From assembly GCA_009731375.1 (NCBI GenBank), contig BJOX01000251.1, forward strand, positions 408,624 through 472,623: a stretch of 64,000 bases of DNA, read 5' to 3'. Both the position numbers and the translations under genes were made by a program. Positions 62,490-64,000 of this stretch are shown piece after piece. The DNA comes from Paulinella micropora. Lineage: Eukaryota; Cercozoa; Imbricatea; Euglyphida. A model generated the notes under the pieces. The model was not told where the DNA came from and did not search any database. It saw nothing but the letters and a program-made list of their open reading frames with translations. Each line of letters starts with the position of its first letter. The first letter of the stretch is position 1.

Positions 62490-62955
62490 GTCCCCTGCAG
62501 AGGTCAATGGGGTAGAACAGACGACAGGTGGCACTGCAGAGGTGCGTGGATAGGTGACTGGTGGCATTGCAGAGGTGAGTGGATAGGTGACGGGTGGCAC
62601 TGCAGAGGTAAGTGGGTAGGTGCCAGGTGGCACTGCAGAGGAAAGTGGGGTAGAACAGGCGACAGGTGGCACTGCAGAGGTGAGTGGATAGGTGACAGGT
62701 GGCATTGCAGAGGTCAGTGGATAGGTGACAGGTGGCATTGCAGAGGTAAGTGGGGTAGAACAGGCGACAGGTGGCACTGCAGCGGTGAGTGGATCGGTGA
62801 CAGGTGGCACTGCAGAGGTAAGTGGGGTAGAACAGGCGACAGGTGGCACTGCAGAGGTAAGTGGATAGGTGACAGGTGGCATTGCAGAGGTAAGTGGATA
62901 GGTGACAGGTGGCATTGCAGAGGTAAGTGGGGTAGAACAGGCGACAGGTGGCACA
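62490..62955 (+). repeat. 33/39-bp minisatellite resembling a microexon with its own splice sites, ~13 copies
   Basis: The unit is GTGACAGGTGGCATTGCAGA G followed by GTAAGTGGATAG (33 bp) or GTAAGTGGGGTAGAACAG (39 bp). Each repeat therefore has a 21-nt segment (translating VTGGIAE) with a strong GAG|GTAAGT donor and a GATAG or AACAG acceptor in front of the next. The GT...AG spacers of 12 or 18 nt are too short to be introns. The array follows TCCGTCCCCTGCAG, a good acceptor, and its last unit runs into different coding-like sequence (TGGTTRDGRNGSNDID). Alternatively it is simply a minisatellite, open on both strands. Confidence 0.8.
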
Positions 62956-63212
62956 ACTCGCGACGGTAGAAATGGTAGCAATGACATCGATGATGATGAT
63001 GATGATGACGATGATGACAATGTTGATGACGATGATGACGATCACGATGATGACGATGACGATGACGATGATGATGATGATGATGATGACGATGATGATG
63101 ACGATGATGATGATGACGATGATGATGATGATGATGATGATGATGACGATGATGATGACGATGATGATGATGCAGCAGCAGGAGAAGGAGCAGCAGCAGC
63201 AACAGCAACAGC

Positions 63213-63245
<33 letters not shown>

Positions 63246-63370
63246 AACAACAACAACAACAACAATAACAACAATAACAACGACAACAACAACGACAACA
63301 ACAACAACAACAACAACAACAATCACCACCACCACCACCACTACCATCACCACCATCACCACCGGCATCG
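62956..63370. repeat. (GAT/GAC)n then (CAA)n and (CCA)n
   Basis: Trinucleotide arrays translating as poly-Asp, poly-Gln/Thr and poly-Pro/Ser depending on frame. Coding use cannot be excluded, but stops in CAATAACAA break the Gln frame several times. Confidence 0.9.
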
Positions 63371-63481
63371 CCAGCAACACAACCAAACAGCGCTGCTGAC
63401 CAGTTGCTTGAGACGACCCAAGAAGTAATTCAAACCCGTCCATTTGAATGGGATAGCAGTCGAACCATCGGCCTCCTGTGA
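63278..63481 (+). CDS. Possible terminal coding exon (Gln/Pro-rich, unique C-terminus)
   Basis: Frame open from the last in-frame TAA of the CAA array to TGA at 63479-63481. Poly-Gln and Pro/Ser repeats are followed by a unique ~38-residue tail (ASPATQPNSAADQLLE, TTQEVIQTRPFEWDSS, RTIGLL). The tail has protein-like composition. It may be the last exon of a gene that includes the 62.5-kb minisatellite. The opposite strand is also open, so the coding strand is not certain and no family is recognised. Confidence 0.3.
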   Translation, partial: QRQQQRQQQQQQQQQSPPPPPLPSPPSPPASPATQPNSAADQLLETTQEVIQTRPFEWDSSRTIGLL

Positions 63482-63592
63482 GAAAAAAAAATAAAACAAC
63501 AACAACAACAACAACAACAACAAAATGAAAGTGAATAAAATGAAAACGGGAAAAAACAACCACTAACAACAACAATAATAGTAGGAATACTG

Positions 63593-63671
<79 letters not shown>

Positions 63672-63730
63672 TAATAATAATAATAATAATGAGAATAAGA
63701 ATGATAATGATAATGATAATGATGATGATG

Positions 63731-63770
<40 letters not shown>

Positions 63771-63789
63771 TACTACTAATAATAATAAT
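63482..63789. repeat. (CAA)n and (AAT)n
   Basis: A-rich, then AAT/ATG arrays to the family E segment. Confidence 0.95.
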
Positions 63790-63892
63790 ACTATATCTGA
63801 GGCGTACTGATGCAGCTAATGGCATATCCTCAACGGACATAAGCCTCCAATACCCTTGTTCGAGGTCCTCCACCCCCCCGTGTCAGTCTCTC
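63790..63892. repeat. Family E segment, copy 2
   Basis: TATATCTGAGGCGTACTGAT to GTGTCAGTCTCTC, matching 45756-45858. The window then ends in N. Confidence 0.65.
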
Positions 63893-64000
63893 NNNNNNNN
63901 NNNNNNNNNNNNNNNNNNNNNNNNNNNNNNNNNNNNNNNNNNNNNNNNNNNNNNNNNNNNNNNNNNNNNNNNNNNNNNNNNNNNNNNNNNNNNNNNNNNN
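63893..64000. other. Assembly gap to the window end
   Basis: All N. Confidence 0.99.

Overview
This is a eukaryotic nuclear window, dominated by microsatellites. GATA/TATC, CATA/GTAT, TA, CA, CT, AAT, TTTATG and TTATG arrays and their derivatives cover well over half of it. GT-AG introns, a spliced kinase gene, an LTR retrotransposon and at least two non-LTR retrotransposon lineages are present. The species cannot be fixed from the sequence. Tiny exons in simple-sequence introns suggest a protist or alga with an expanded genome, but that is only a guess. N-gaps interrupt the window. One of them, at 13679, is flanked by an apparently identical 1.26-kb duplication, which looks like an assembly artefact.

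Region 1 (about 1-21.4 kb, + strand) holds the 3' part of a phosphatidylinositol phosphate kinase (PIPK) gene. No automatic gene caller would be likely to find it, because its exons are 30-69 nt long and lie in introns of up to 6 kb. I rebuilt seven consecutive exons (5149-5209, 8268-8317, 11517-11571, 13341-13409, 19562-19618, 20770-20799, 20951-21394). Their splice phases agree and, joined, they follow the PIPK kinase core from the VIKT lysine through YDLKGS and MDYSLL to GIIDLL and the C-terminus. The notable point is what fills the introns: tandem and sometimes inverted copies of the exon edges themselves. The head of an exon, with its AG acceptor, is copied many times upstream of the real exon (about 30 copies for YDLKGS). 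The tail, with its GT donor, is copied downstream (about 10 copies for the PSPELK exon). The last bases of the coding sequence are repeated beyond the stop. Several microsatellites also begin exactly at the splice donor. I read this as intron growth by repeated duplication across exon boundaries.

Region 2 (22.48-33.09 kb) is a complete, apparently young Ty3/gypsy-type LTR retrotransposon. It has 239-bp LTRs that differ only by two homopolymer-length changes, a 4-bp target duplication, and intact gag and pol. Gag and pol share one frame and are separated by a single TGA (TGA CTG context), which suggests stop-codon readthrough. Gag carries a C-x8-C-x8-C-x3-H cluster and an RGG tail instead of a standard zinc knuckle.

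Region 3 (33.1-64 kb) is a GATA/TATC landscape used repeatedly as an insertion site. It contains a long, broken non-LTR element with a reverse transcriptase and a C-terminal restriction-like endonuclease (49.8-53.36 kb, - strand) plus a 3' fragment of the same family (35.08-35.77 kb). A second non-LTR lineage is represented by a 3' fragment (59.1-60.1 kb, - strand). There are about eleven copies of a ~545-bp element (family A), five of a ~120-bp element (B) and two of a ~315-bp element (C). Almost all are bordered directly by GATA or TATC repeats. A non-repetitive island at 37.4-41.2 kb includes a decayed ubiquitin-specific-protease-like Cys box and a diverged tandem duplication. The right end has a 33/39-bp minisatellite whose unit looks like a microexon with its own splice sites, and a possible terminal coding exon.
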